DNA from: Parvularculaceae bacterium
Lineage (GTDB): Bacteria; Pseudomonadota; Alphaproteobacteria; Caulobacterales; Parvularculaceae
Length of the DNA stretch: 12,904 nucleotides
Direction: 5' to 3'
Assembly (NCBI GenBank): GCA_004213235.1
Contig: SHAI01000049.1
Location: 1-12,904, forward strand
The translations under genes and the position numbers were made by a program. Below are positions 1-6,478 of this stretch, one piece after another. The notes under the pieces are model-generated. The model made no database searches, was not told where the DNA came from, and was given only the letters and a program-made list of their open reading frames with translations. The first letter of the stretch is position 1. Each line of letters starts with the position of its first letter.

Positions 1-1
1 C

Positions 2-157
2 TGGACTCGCAATAAAGTTGTTGTGATCGCGGGCGGTCACTACTTCATACTTTTTATTAGATCACATTGGAGAGTAGCTGACCTGTGGCGGAAGTGTCTT
101 CCGATCAGCAAGATCCCTCCATTATCTAAAAGCGTCGAAATTTCTCAAGAACCTTGA
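2..157 (+). CDS. Possible C-terminal end of an upstream gene (partial, uncertain)
   Basis: A reading frame is open from the left edge to a TGA at 155-157, about 51 codons. The translation has a hydrophobic patch (VVVIAGGHYFILFI) followed by a basic stretch (RSHWRVADLWRK), which would suit the tail of a membrane protein. There is no internal ATG, and an open run of this length at an edge is not rare by chance. I recognise no family. If real, it would end about 150 bases before the desaturase and could be an earlier member of the same cluster. Treat it as a hint only. Confidence 0.2.
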   Translation, partial: WTRNKVVVIAGGHYFILFIRSHWRVADLWRKCLPISKIPPLSKSVEISQEP

Positions 158-304
158 TGTGCTGCACGTTATACGGGTTGCAAGTCCTCCATATATAGTA
201 TTAGTTGTAATGCCTGTGAGGGAAAGAGGCGATGAGTTTCGTCGCGGGGGCACTGATCACCCTCTAAAAAGGTGGCATTTCAACATGCGCGAGAGGTCAA
301 AATA
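158..304. other. Leader region upstream of the fatty-acyl operon
   Basis: This stretch precedes the six-gene operon and should contain its promoter unless transcription enters from the left. It is relatively AT-rich around 185-210, with a TATATAGTATTAG segment. I could not pair a convincing -35 and -10 at normal spacing: TTGCAA at 178-183 is too close to the TATAGT at 194-199. No terminator hairpin or known riboswitch is evident. Confidence 0.3.
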
Positions 305-307
305 ATG
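291..307 (+). promoter_or_regulatory. Ribosome binding site deciding the desaturase start
   Basis: GAGAGG at 291-296 lies 8 bases before the ATG at 305-307. The alternative upstream GTG at 272 is preceded only by an A-run without a Shine-Dalgarno match, so the ATG at 305 is preferred. A further in-frame ATG at 311 is possible. Confidence 0.55.
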
Positions 308-1249
308 GACATGTCAACCGACGAGGTCGGGCGCACGGTTTCGAGCCCGTATGTGAAAAAACAGCAACTTCGTCATTTTCTGCTGTTCGACGTTTTGCCA
401 CACATGGGTTTAATAGGTGCGATTCTCTGTCTTTGGGTTTTGCCATTTGGGTGGCCGGAGGCTCTTTCTTTTGTGTTGATGTGGGCAGTGACCGGTGTTG
501 GTGTAACCGTAGGCTATCACAGGCTATTCACCCACAGGTCTTTTTCTGGCGGGCCGACTTTTGAAACAGGATTAGCGATTGCAGGCAGCATGGCGGGTCA
601 AGGTGGCGTGATCTCATGGGCATGTTTGCACCGCCGACACCATCAAACTAGCGATAGAGAGGGTGATCCGCATTCCCCAAATCTTCATGGACCGAGGGTA
701 GTCGATCGAATCCTTGGAATCTCGCACTCTCATTTCTTCTGGATGCGCGAGCATGACTATCCAAACCCTGGTCACTACGTGAAAGATCTCTTGAAGGAGA
801 AACACGTAGTTTGGGCCAATAAGCGTTACTATTGGTGGGTGGTGCTTGGGTTCGTTTTGCCAGGTGTTTTTGTTGCATTGATGAGACAAGATGTTGTCGG
901 ACTGGCGACGGGCGTCCTGTGGGGCGGCGCAGTGCGCATGGTGGTTGTAGGACATACCATTTGGGCGATTAACTCCCTGCTTCATGTCACTGGTAGGCAA
1001 ACGCATCAAACCACCGATAATAGTCGCAACGCACCACTATTTGGATTGGTTACCTTCGGAGAGGCGTTTCACAACTCCCATCATGCTCACCCTCGGTCTG
1101 CCTTGTTCGGCATCGGAGCGCCATTGTTGGACCCTGGCTACTGGTTCATTTGGTTGAGCGAAAAGTTAGGCTTTGTGACCAATGTCCATGTGCCTAACTC
1201 TGAGGTCGTCTCAAAGCGGTTGAGATCAAATCAACTTGAATCTAATTGA
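305..1249 (+). CDS. Membrane fatty-acyl desaturase (acyl-CoA/acyl-ACP desaturase family)
   Basis: This is an integral-membrane di-iron desaturase of the delta-9 acyl-CoA desaturase type, 314 residues from the chosen ATG (325 if the GTG at 272 is used). All three histidine boxes are present, numbered from the ATG at 305: HRLFTH at 72-77, HRRHH at 109-113 and HNSHH at 256-260. The usual extra His in a NSLLH motif is near 227. Hydrophobic stretches near 25-70 and 175-220 fit the four-helix family topology. The family inserts a cis double bond into a fatty acyl chain using O2 and electrons from a donor; no donor is encoded here. It heads a tight operon with an ACP gene 19 bases downstream and a FAAL further on. 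By analogy with JamB and TtuB, which act on ACP-bound chains in alkyne biosynthesis, the substrate here may be acyl-ACP rather than acyl-CoA. That is inference; the fold and catalytic class are secure. Confidence 0.9.
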   Translation: MDMSTDEVGRTVSSPYVKKQQLRHFLLFDVLPHMGLIGAILCLWVLPFGWPEALSFVLMWAVTGVGVTVGYHRLFTHRSFSGGPTFETGLAIAGSMAGQGGVISWACLHRRHHQTSDREGDPHSPNLHGPRVVDRILGISHSHFFWMREHDYPNPGHYVKDLLKEKHVVWANKRYYWWVVLGFVLPGVFVALMRQDVVGLATGVLWGGAVRMVVVGHTIWAINSLLHVTGRQTHQTTDNSRNAPLFGLVTFGEAFHNSHHAHPRSALFGIGAPLLDPGYWFIWLSEKLGFVTNVHVPNSEVVSKRLRSNQLESN

Positions 1250-1268
1250 CAAAAGAAGGGATAAAAGC

Positions 1269-1559
1269 ATGGAAAACGCCGCAGAAATTCTTGACAAGCA
1301 ATGGACTGTGGATCGTGAAAGCTTGAAAAGATGGGTGCTGTCTAAGATTTCTGAGTATACTGACGTTCCGGAAGACGAGATTGGCGATGATGATCTCGTT
1401 GAAGGCTTTGGAATTGACTCCGCCGGCGCAGTAACACTCGCATTTGATATTGAGGAAGCGTTGGGTTTGGAGAACGGCATTGAACCTGAAGTTTTGTTCA
1501 AACACGATACCGTGAACAAGCTAGCAGACTTTATGCTCTCACAAAGTGCTTCAGCGTAA
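1269..1559 (+). CDS. Stand-alone acyl carrier protein
   Basis: This is a 96-residue acyl carrier protein. The phosphopantetheine site is GIDS, with the attachment serine at Ser51, followed by the typical helix II pattern (AGAVTLAFDIEEALGL). The protein is acidic (EDEIGDDD, DIEE), as expected of ACPs. The start at 1269 is supported by AAGGGA about 8 bases upstream; the frame is open back to a TTG at 1236, but that would overlap the preceding gene. It needs a phosphopantetheinyl transferase, not seen in this window. Sitting between the desaturase and the methyltransferase, with a FAAL in the same operon, it is probably a dedicated carrier holding the chain during tailoring rather than the housekeeping AcpP, which normally lies in the fab cluster. 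Confidence is high for the family and moderate for the pathway role. Confidence 0.93.
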   Translation: MENAAEILDKQWTVDRESLKRWVLSKISEYTDVPEDEIGDDDLVEGFGIDSAGAVTLAFDIEEALGLENGIEPEVLFKHDTVNKLADFMLSQSASA

Positions 1560-1571
1560 AAAGTTCGATAA

Positions 1572-2453
1572 ATGTCAAACAATCTGCGGAAATCGTATGG
1601 CGGGTCGCCTGAAGCAATCGAACATCACTACGATGTTGGGACTGACTTTTATTCGACATGGTTGGATTCGCGACTAGTCTACTCTTGCGCCATGTGGGAT
1701 GGACTGTCCAGCGCCGCCACTCTAGAGCAAGCGCAATACCGGAAACTGGAGTTTCACGCGAACCAAGCCGGTGCGGCGAGCGATGCTAAACTGCTCGACA
1801 TAGGATGTGGTTGGGGGGCTATGTTGCGCCATTTAGTTGTTGAACGCGGTGTTGAGCTGGCGGATGGAATTACGCTCAGTCCTGATCAGCATAAGTACAT
1901 ACAGGTATCGAAACCTCCACGAGTTCGATCATCTTTGAAAAGTTGGACGGATTACTCTCCAGACACCGTATACGACGGCATTATCTCTATTGGTGCTTTC
2001 GAACACTTCGCTGATCCCTCTCAAACCCAGAAGCAACGGGTGGAGGTATACCGTCTTTTTATGCGAAAATGTGCGGATTGGTTGACTAAACGAGGGAAGC
2101 TATCTTTGCAGACTATTGCTTATGGCAATATGTCCGCAGAACAGGCCAACAGTTTCATGCAACGGGAAATTTTTCCGAATGCTGAGTTGCCTACTCTGCA
2201 AGAGATTGTGGCTGCGGCGGATGGATCATTAGAGGTGATCCGTGTGCGAAATGATGCTTTAGACTACGCAAAAACTTGCGAAGAGTGGGCCCGCCGCCTC
2301 CGAAAGGCTTACCGAGATGATCGCTCCATATGTTCAGAGGAACAATATGAGCGATACATAAAGTACTTAAAAATGTCGGCCATAGGGTTTCGAATGGGAA
2401 AGCTGCAATTGCTTAGATTCAAATTTGCAAAGCCGGGATGGAGAGAAGCATAG
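1572..2453 (+). CDS. Cyclopropane-fatty-acid-synthase family SAM methyltransferase
   Basis: This 293-residue class I methyltransferase belongs to the CFA synthase / mycolic acid methyltransferase family, which adds a SAM-derived methylene or methyl to a cis double bond. The N-terminal hallmark HHYDVGTDFY is at 18-27, YSCAMW at 37-42, the SAM-binding loop LLDIGCGWG at 74-82 and SIGAFEHFA at 139-147. Compared from memory with E. coli Cfa, the active-site Cys (139), Glu (239), Ile (268) and Tyr (317) correspond to Cys39, Glu144, Ile182 and Tyr232. The bicarbonate-binding His266 (in HTIG) is replaced by Gln180 (in QTIAYG). The length resembles mycobacterial enzymes; the N-terminal extension of E. 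coli Cfa is missing. It may therefore make a cyclopropane, a methyl branch or another C1 addition. It starts 12 bases after the ACP stop with no clear Shine-Dalgarno, and is followed after 3 bases by the P450. Confidence 0.88.
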   Translation: MSNNLRKSYGGSPEAIEHHYDVGTDFYSTWLDSRLVYSCAMWDGLSSAATLEQAQYRKLEFHANQAGAASDAKLLDIGCGWGAMLRHLVVERGVELADGITLSPDQHKYIQVSKPPRVRSSLKSWTDYSPDTVYDGIISIGAFEHFADPSQTQKQRVEVYRLFMRKCADWLTKRGKLSLQTIAYGNMSAEQANSFMQREIFPNAELPTLQEIVAAADGSLEVIRVRNDALDYAKTCEEWARRLRKAYRDDRSICSEEQYERYIKYLKMSAIGFRMGKLQLLRFKFAKPGWREA

Positions 2454-2456
2454 CCA

Positions 2457-3668
2457 ATGGTCCTTCCCACCTTTTCTCCATCGAACCGCGATTTCTTGCA
2501 GAATCCCTATCCGCATTTTGACGATTTGTGTCAGCACAACCCGGTTCATTGGATCGACGATGATACACTTGTTGTGGCCTCGTATGAAGGCGTGCGGGGC
2601 ATCTTGTCGGACCGGGATTATGGCGTTACCGCCATACCCGACTTGGTGGAAGAGTTAGCACTTGAACACCCGGAGATTAATGCGCTGAAATTGATTGAGT
2701 TTGCTCGAAAATCGATGGTTTTTACCGAAGGAGATGATCACAGGCGTTTAAAGAAGGCAATTCAGGGTGGGTTTACGGCTAGGAAAGCGGCGGACCAAGA
2801 GGCTGTGATATCGCAATGTGCAGAGGAGATCGTAAGCGATCTGCCGGAAAGCGGCGTTGTTGACCTCATTCCGAAAGTTGCACACCACCTTTCGGTGTTG
2901 TTTTTGAGGCGGATGTTTGGGCTGGATGCGAGTGAAGCAGCGAAAGTAGAAAATGCGACGAAACGCATTCGAACTCTTTTGCAACCAAGGTCAGCGACCA
3001 TCAGACAACTCGTCAGCGGTGTTGATGCGCTGAACGAAGGTTTTACTCTATTCAAACAAGCTGCGAAGCAGGTCGAGCAATCACCGTTTATGCAGATGTA
3101 TTCGGAGGCCATGTATCGTCGGGAGGTCTGCGAAGAAGAAATGCTTATGATGTGTCTCATGACTTATGTCGCTGGTCATGAAACGAGCCAGGCTCTAATA
3201 GGTAATGCTTTGGTTTCTTTGTCGGGTTTTTGTCCCGAAGTTCTGGGCGACTCAGTAGACAGACAGTTGTCCCAAAAAATTGTCCAGGAGACGCTTCGGT
3301 TCGAACCACCGCTGCAAGTAACCACGAGGCGTGTGAAGCGTGAGCTTTCGTTAAACGGGCATGAGCTGCAGAAGGGACAGATGGTGCTGCTGTTGTTAGG
3401 AGCCGCCAACAGAGATCAGCGTGTGTTCAGTGATCCGCATACATTCGAAATAGGCCGGGAAGAGGCTCGCCACCTTTCGTTTGGGGTTGGTCTGCATACG
3501 TGCTTGGGCAGCCACTTTGCGAAGTTAGAAGCGGAAGTAATGATCTGGAAGCTTCTTTCGCGGTATCACATAGCTCCAACAACAACCGCTCTTAGGCGCG
3601 CGTGGCGGCCAAGTTCGGCATTCTTGCGGTCAGCTCACACCCTAAGAGCTGAGGTGCGTCAGAGATGA
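2457..3668 (+). CDS. Cytochrome P450 (bacterial soluble type)
   Basis: This is a 403-residue bacterial P450, typical in length and without a membrane anchor. Visible landmarks are the C-helix motif DDHRRLK at 93-99, the I-helix oxygen-activation motif AGHET at 239-243, ExxR as ETLR at 278-281, and the heme loop FGVGLHTCLG at 342-351 with the axial thiolate Cys349. The family hydroxylates, epoxidises or desaturates with O2 and two electrons. The required ferredoxin and reductase are not in the window, so general cellular partners are probably used. It lies 3 bases after the methyltransferase and overlaps the FAAL start by 4 bases (ATGA), so it is translationally coupled. From context the likely substrate is the desaturated or methylated acyl chain, either ACP-bound or free. 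Several P450s are known to act on carrier-bound substrates, but nothing visible proves it here. Confidence 0.93.
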   Translation: MVLPTFSPSNRDFLQNPYPHFDDLCQHNPVHWIDDDTLVVASYEGVRGILSDRDYGVTAIPDLVEELALEHPEINALKLIEFARKSMVFTEGDDHRRLKKAIQGGFTARKAADQEAVISQCAEEIVSDLPESGVVDLIPKVAHHLSVLFLRRMFGLDASEAAKVENATKRIRTLLQPRSATIRQLVSGVDALNEGFTLFKQAAKQVEQSPFMQMYSEAMYRREVCEEEMLMMCLMTYVAGHETSQALIGNALVSLSGFCPEVLGDSVDRQLSQKIVQETLRFEPPLQVTTRRVKRELSLNGHELQKGQMVLLLLGAANRDQRVFSDPHTFEIGREEARHLSFGVGLHTCLGSHFAKLEAEVMIWKLLSRYHIAPTTTALRRAWRPSSAFLRSAHTLRAEVRQR

Positions 3669-5401
3669 ACGCGTCAGCTTTAAAGGCAATTACTGAGCAT
3701 TCTGTGATAACGGAGCGACTCCTTTCTCATAGTTATAAAAACCCAGACAAAATTGCGGTTGTTTTGGAGTCAGATAGGCAAACGGATAGTCAGTCGCTTA
3801 CATATCGGCAATTGGTAGACGCCTCATTGCAGATTGCATCCGCGTTTACCCACCTAGGGCTTCATAAGAAAACGATAGGATTGCTTCTGCCGGCTGGTTT
3901 GAAGTTTGTGACGGCACTGCTGGGGTGCTTTTTTGCGGGGGCAATAGCTGTGCCGATTGCGCCCGTCGGCCGCCGAAATGCTCGTGTGCGAAATATCCTT
4001 AATACGATCCGCAGCAGTGAGGCCAGCCTGGTTGTCGCTACGCAAAGCGACTTATCTGGCGGCGGGGTCGCAGTGGACCTGCGTAATCTTGGTATTAATG
4101 TAAGTGCCGTTGAGGATCTACCGCGCGCCATCCAACTCGATCCCAGCAATCCAATGATTTCCGGCGAGTCGATCGCTGTGCTTCAGTATACGTCTGGTTC
4201 GACAGGAAACCCGTCCGGGGTTATCGTAAGCCATAAGAATTTGATGGCTAATCAGAGAATGATACAAAAGTGCTTCGGTCACAATGAGCTAACAGACGCC
4301 GTTGGATGGGCTCCTCACTATCATGATCAAGGATTGTTTGGGAATATTCTCCAACCGCTTTTTCTAGGTGCAAAATGTATTATTATTTCTCCTGATGATT
4401 TCCTCCGTAGACCGCTTTATTGGTTAGAAGTCATTACAAAACACGGCGCATATACTTCCGGTGGGCCGAACTTTGCTTATGATATGTGCGTATCGGCGAA
4501 CCGTCGGCAACCCTTCCTTGGAGACCTTTCAAGTTGGAAGAATGCGTTCAATGGTGCCGAGCCAATTCGACCGGCGTCACTATCGGCATTCGCTAAAGAG
4601 TTTTCGAAAAATGGATTTGGTCCAGGGGTAGAACTTCCATGTTATGGGCTGGCCGAGTGCACTTTGATCTCATCTGGAAGGAGAGCGGCTCTTACAAAGA
4701 AACTAACAGTTACTTGTGATCGAAGCTCATTGTACGATGGCAGGTACGTTCCCGCGCGCGAAGGGGATCCATCCCCTGTTGAACTGGTTACCTGCGGATC
4801 AGCCGTTGAGGGAGCGAAGATTGCAATCGTCGATAAGTCGGATCTCAAAACACTACTCGGCGAAAATGTTGTCGGAGAGATTTATATTTCTGGAGATCAT
4901 GTCTGCAATGGATACTGGAAACAGATAGATAAATCCAAGCAAACTTTTGATCAGAAAATAACTGGGTGCAGTGATAGCTATTTACGAACGGGCGACCTAG
5001 GTTTCTTGCATAATGGTGAGCTTTTCGTTGTCTCGCGTATCAAGGATACAATTATTGTCCGAGGGCGAAATATCTATCCATTTGACGTTGAAGAGGTGTG
5101 CAGAAACGTAAGTGCTGACCTCTCATCAGAGGCAGTTGTGGCTTTTCCTATCATCAACGGAGCAAAAGAAGGGCTTGGCGTCGCTATCGAAGTGCTAAGG
5201 TCACGACGCCAGAAAGCCGATTATTCGGCGCTAACCAAAGCGTTACGCTCGTCACTAGTTGAATGCTTAGGCGTTGCGCCGGAAAAGGTGTTCATCGTTC
5301 GCCCGGGGTCGATCCCGAGAACGACAAGTGGTAAGGTCATGCGTGCTCGTACCAGGAAATTGGCTGAAAAATCAGCTCTTAGCCTGGCAATTAAGAAGTG
5401 A
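3665..5401 (+). CDS. Fatty acyl-AMP ligase (FAAL-like, ANL superfamily)
   Basis: This 578-residue adenylate-forming enzyme has the ATP-binding loop YTSGSTGNPSG at 175-185. FAAL-like hallmarks follow: APHYHDQG at 216-223, a RPLYWL element near 249-254, SGGPNFAYDMC at 265-275, and PCYGLAECTL at 325-334. The TGDLGF motif is at 442-447, then the hinge region with GRNIYPFDVE at 467-476, and the C-terminal lysine is Lys557 in PRTTSGKVMR. FAALs activate a fatty acid as acyl-AMP and pass it to an ACP rather than to CoA, which matches the ACP gene in this operon. The length and the GRNIYP and PNFAYD signatures favour FAAL over an acyl-CoA ligase. The FAAL-specific insertion that blocks CoA transfer should be confirmed by alignment. 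Its start overlaps the P450 stop by 4 bases. This is probably the entry step of the pathway. Confidence 0.88.
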   Translation: MNASALKAITEHSVITERLLSHSYKNPDKIAVVLESDRQTDSQSLTYRQLVDASLQIASAFTHLGLHKKTIGLLLPAGLKFVTALLGCFFAGAIAVPIAPVGRRNARVRNILNTIRSSEASLVVATQSDLSGGGVAVDLRNLGINVSAVEDLPRAIQLDPSNPMISGESIAVLQYTSGSTGNPSGVIVSHKNLMANQRMIQKCFGHNELTDAVGWAPHYHDQGLFGNILQPLFLGAKCIIISPDDFLRRPLYWLEVITKHGAYTSGGPNFAYDMCVSANRRQPFLGDLSSWKNAFNGAEPIRPASLSAFAKEFSKNGFGPGVELPCYGLAECTLISSGRRAALTKKLTVTCDRSSLYDGRYVPAREGDPSPVELVTCGSAVEGAKIAIVDKSDLKTLLGENVVGEIYISGDHVCNGYWKQIDKSKQTFDQKITGCSDSYLRTGDLGFLHNGELFVVSRIKDTIIVRGRNIYPFDVEEVCRNVSADLSSEAVVAFPIINGAKEGLGVAIEVLRSRRQKADYSALTKALRSSLVECLGVAPEKVFIVRPGSIPRTTSGKVMRARTRKLAEKSALSLAIKK

Positions 5402-5408
5402 GTCATAG

Positions 5409-5423
5409 AGGAGGGTTGAGATG
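5409..5423 (+). promoter_or_regulatory. Strong ribosome binding site before the thioesterase
   Basis: AGGAGGG at 5409-5415, five bases before the ATG at 5421, is the best Shine-Dalgarno match in the operon and fixes the thioesterase start. Confidence 0.7.
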
Positions 5424-5870
5424 GATACTTTCGAAGCGCCGAACGCCGATTTCGAAAATGCAGTAAAGCAAGTTCTTGGTTCAATGCCAGCTGCAAAATT
5501 TTTAGGGTTTGAGTTTGATACAGTTGAACCTGGCAGAGTTGTCTTACGCTTGGAATTGCGAACGGAACTTTGTGAGCACCAGGGGAACTTCCAAGGTGGT
5601 GTCATAGGAGCATTAATCGACTTTGCTGGAGGTGCAGCTTGTGGAACTATGCTCAAACCGGGTTTTCTACTTATGACGCTGGACTACTCGGTAAAATTAT
5701 TACGTCCTGCCGATTGCAATTACTTATATGCAGAGGGTAAAGTACTAAGTAATAGCAGTTTGATATCTACAGCAGAAGTGATGGTGTGGAAAGAAAAGCC
5801 TGGAGAAGCACTTTGTGCAACGGGGCTTGTTACGACCCGGAACTTCGCGATCCCGCAAAGATCAAAATAA
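5421..5870 (+). CDS. PaaI-family hotdog thioesterase
   Basis: This 149-residue single hotdog-domain protein is of the PaaI/4HBT type, which hydrolyses acyl thioesters (CoA or ACP) as dimers or tetramers. The signature helix is HQGNFQGGVIGALIDFAGG at 53-71. Asp67 lies at the position of the usual catalytic acid, and Asn56 sits just before the helix. The common HGG of PaaI is FQGG here, with Gln58 in place of His. The second half (LDYSVKLLRPA at 87-97, and the AEGKVLSNSSLISTAEVMVW strand pair) follows the family pattern. It is the last gene of the operon, 19 bases after the FAAL. In context it is likely to release the finished acyl chain from the ACP or to hydrolyse mis-primed thioesters. The family call is firm; the choice between these two roles is open. 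Confidence 0.85.
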   Translation: MDTFEAPNADFENAVKQVLGSMPAAKFLGFEFDTVEPGRVVLRLELRTELCEHQGNFQGGVIGALIDFAGGAACGTMLKPGFLLMTLDYSVKLLRPADCNYLYAEGKVLSNSSLISTAEVMVWKEKPGEALCATGLVTTRNFAIPQRSK

Positions 5871-6029
5871 GTGGCCCGTTTGGGTGTCGGATAGCAATGA
5901 TCGCTCGCGAAGTAGTCATTTGGTTTCCTGCTGTCTTAGCCCCATATAACTGAGCGATAAAATTCGTGATATTCTACGAATACGTGAAGGTTATTGAGAT
6001 AGCGAGGAAACGGTTTTCTGAAGAAAATA
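5871..6029. other. Intergenic stretch between the operon and the IS remnant
   Basis: I find no gene, tRNA or convincing rho-independent terminator here: there is no GC-rich stem followed by a T-run. The only structured element is the 20-bp dyad at 5962-5981. Together with the IS scar and the SDR leader this forms a 768-base stretch (5871-6638) without an intact gene. Confidence 0.6.
5962..5981. repeat. 20-bp inverted repeat (ATTCGT-N8-ACGAAT)
   Basis: ATTCGT at 5962-5967 and ACGAAT at 5976-5981 are perfect inverted copies separated by 8 bases. No T-tract follows, so it is not a typical terminator. The size and symmetry would suit a dimeric regulator, but no start codon of an intact gene lies close by. 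It could also be a chance dyad in AT-rich DNA. Confidence 0.4.
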
Positions 6030-6058
6030 TGACCTGCTCCCCAGAGGCCCTGCGTCTG

Positions 6059-6240
6059 TTATGAGAGTCCTGCTGCCAATTTACTCGTAGTTTCGTTCTT
6101 GTCGAGCGCGCCGTGCGTGGAGCCCCCACACAGCTCAAGCGCTCGGCGCGCGGTTGCGGGAGCCGTTCCGCCATGAGCGGAGTGTGGTCTGATATTGTTG
6201 TAATCATAGCGCCACCGGGCAAGGTGTCGACGAGCAGTAG
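6059..6240 (-). pseudogene. orfB (transposase/integrase) C-terminal remnant
   Basis: In a different minus-strand frame from orfA, 6240 to the TAA at 6059-6061 encodes ATARRHLARWRYDYNNIRPH and then SAHGGTAPATARRALELCGG. The WRYDYNNIRPHS block is the characteristic C-terminal part of the IS3-family DDE integrase domain. Everything upstream, including the catalytic DDE residues, is deleted, so this is only the last 55-60 codons of a protein normally about 270-300 residues long. The junction with orfA lies roughly at 6223-6245. Confidence 0.85.
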
Positions 6241-6441
6241 CTTCAGCTTGGTGTTCTCGGACTCCAGCGCCTTCAGCTTCTTGGCGTCAGAGACCTCCAT
6301 CCCGCCAAACTTCGCTTTCCAGTCTTAGAACGACGCCGACGACATGCTGTGTTTGCGGCACAGATAGGCGACCGTCACGCCGGCCTCGTGCTACTTCAAT
6401 ATGCCGATGATCTGTTCATCGGAAAACTGTGATCGCTTCAT
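6226..6441 (-). pseudogene. orfA remnant of IS3-family transposase (two internal stops)
   Basis: Reading the minus strand from the ATG at 6439-6441 gives MKRSQFSDEQIIGILK, a textbook IS3-family OrfA helix-turn-helix start. A TAG follows at codon 17 (6391-6393) and a TAA at codon 39 (6325-6327). After these comes DWKAKFGGMEVSDAKKLKAL and the leucine-zipper-like ESENTKLKLLL. Family members continue for about 15-20 more residues, but here the frame runs into orfB sequence after about codon 72. Two nonsense codons and the lost tail make it non-functional. Confidence 0.85.
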
Positions 6442-6478
6442 TCGTCCAGTCCTTTCTTCATGATTTGTCCCCAGGTGC

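Larger units (their letters stand above)
6030..6478 (-). mobile_element. Degraded, internally deleted IS3-family insertion sequence
   Basis: About 450 bases remain of an element that is normally around 1.2 kb. On the minus strand it holds the start of orfA (from 6441) joined to the end of orfB (stop at 6059-6061). The right-hand terminus reads TGACCTGCTCCCCAG from 6030 into the element, resembling IS3-family ends that begin TGA/TGT. The other end has CCCCAGGTGC at 6469-6478, sharing CAGGT with the expected inverse of that terminus but otherwise decayed. I see no convincing target duplication in the flanks. The family is clear from the protein remnants; the IS407-like subgroup is my best guess. 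The exact ends are uncertain by several bases. Confidence 0.75.

Noticed and set aside
272..304. Longer desaturase start at the GTG at 272
   Set aside because: There is no Shine-Dalgarno before it, whereas GAGAGG precedes the ATG at 305. The added residues are not part of the desaturase fold.
614..1009. Minus-strand open frame of 131 codons inside the desaturase
   Set aside because: It lies wholly opposite the desaturase histidine-box region, its translation shows no family features, and it has no ribosome site. It is a shadow frame.
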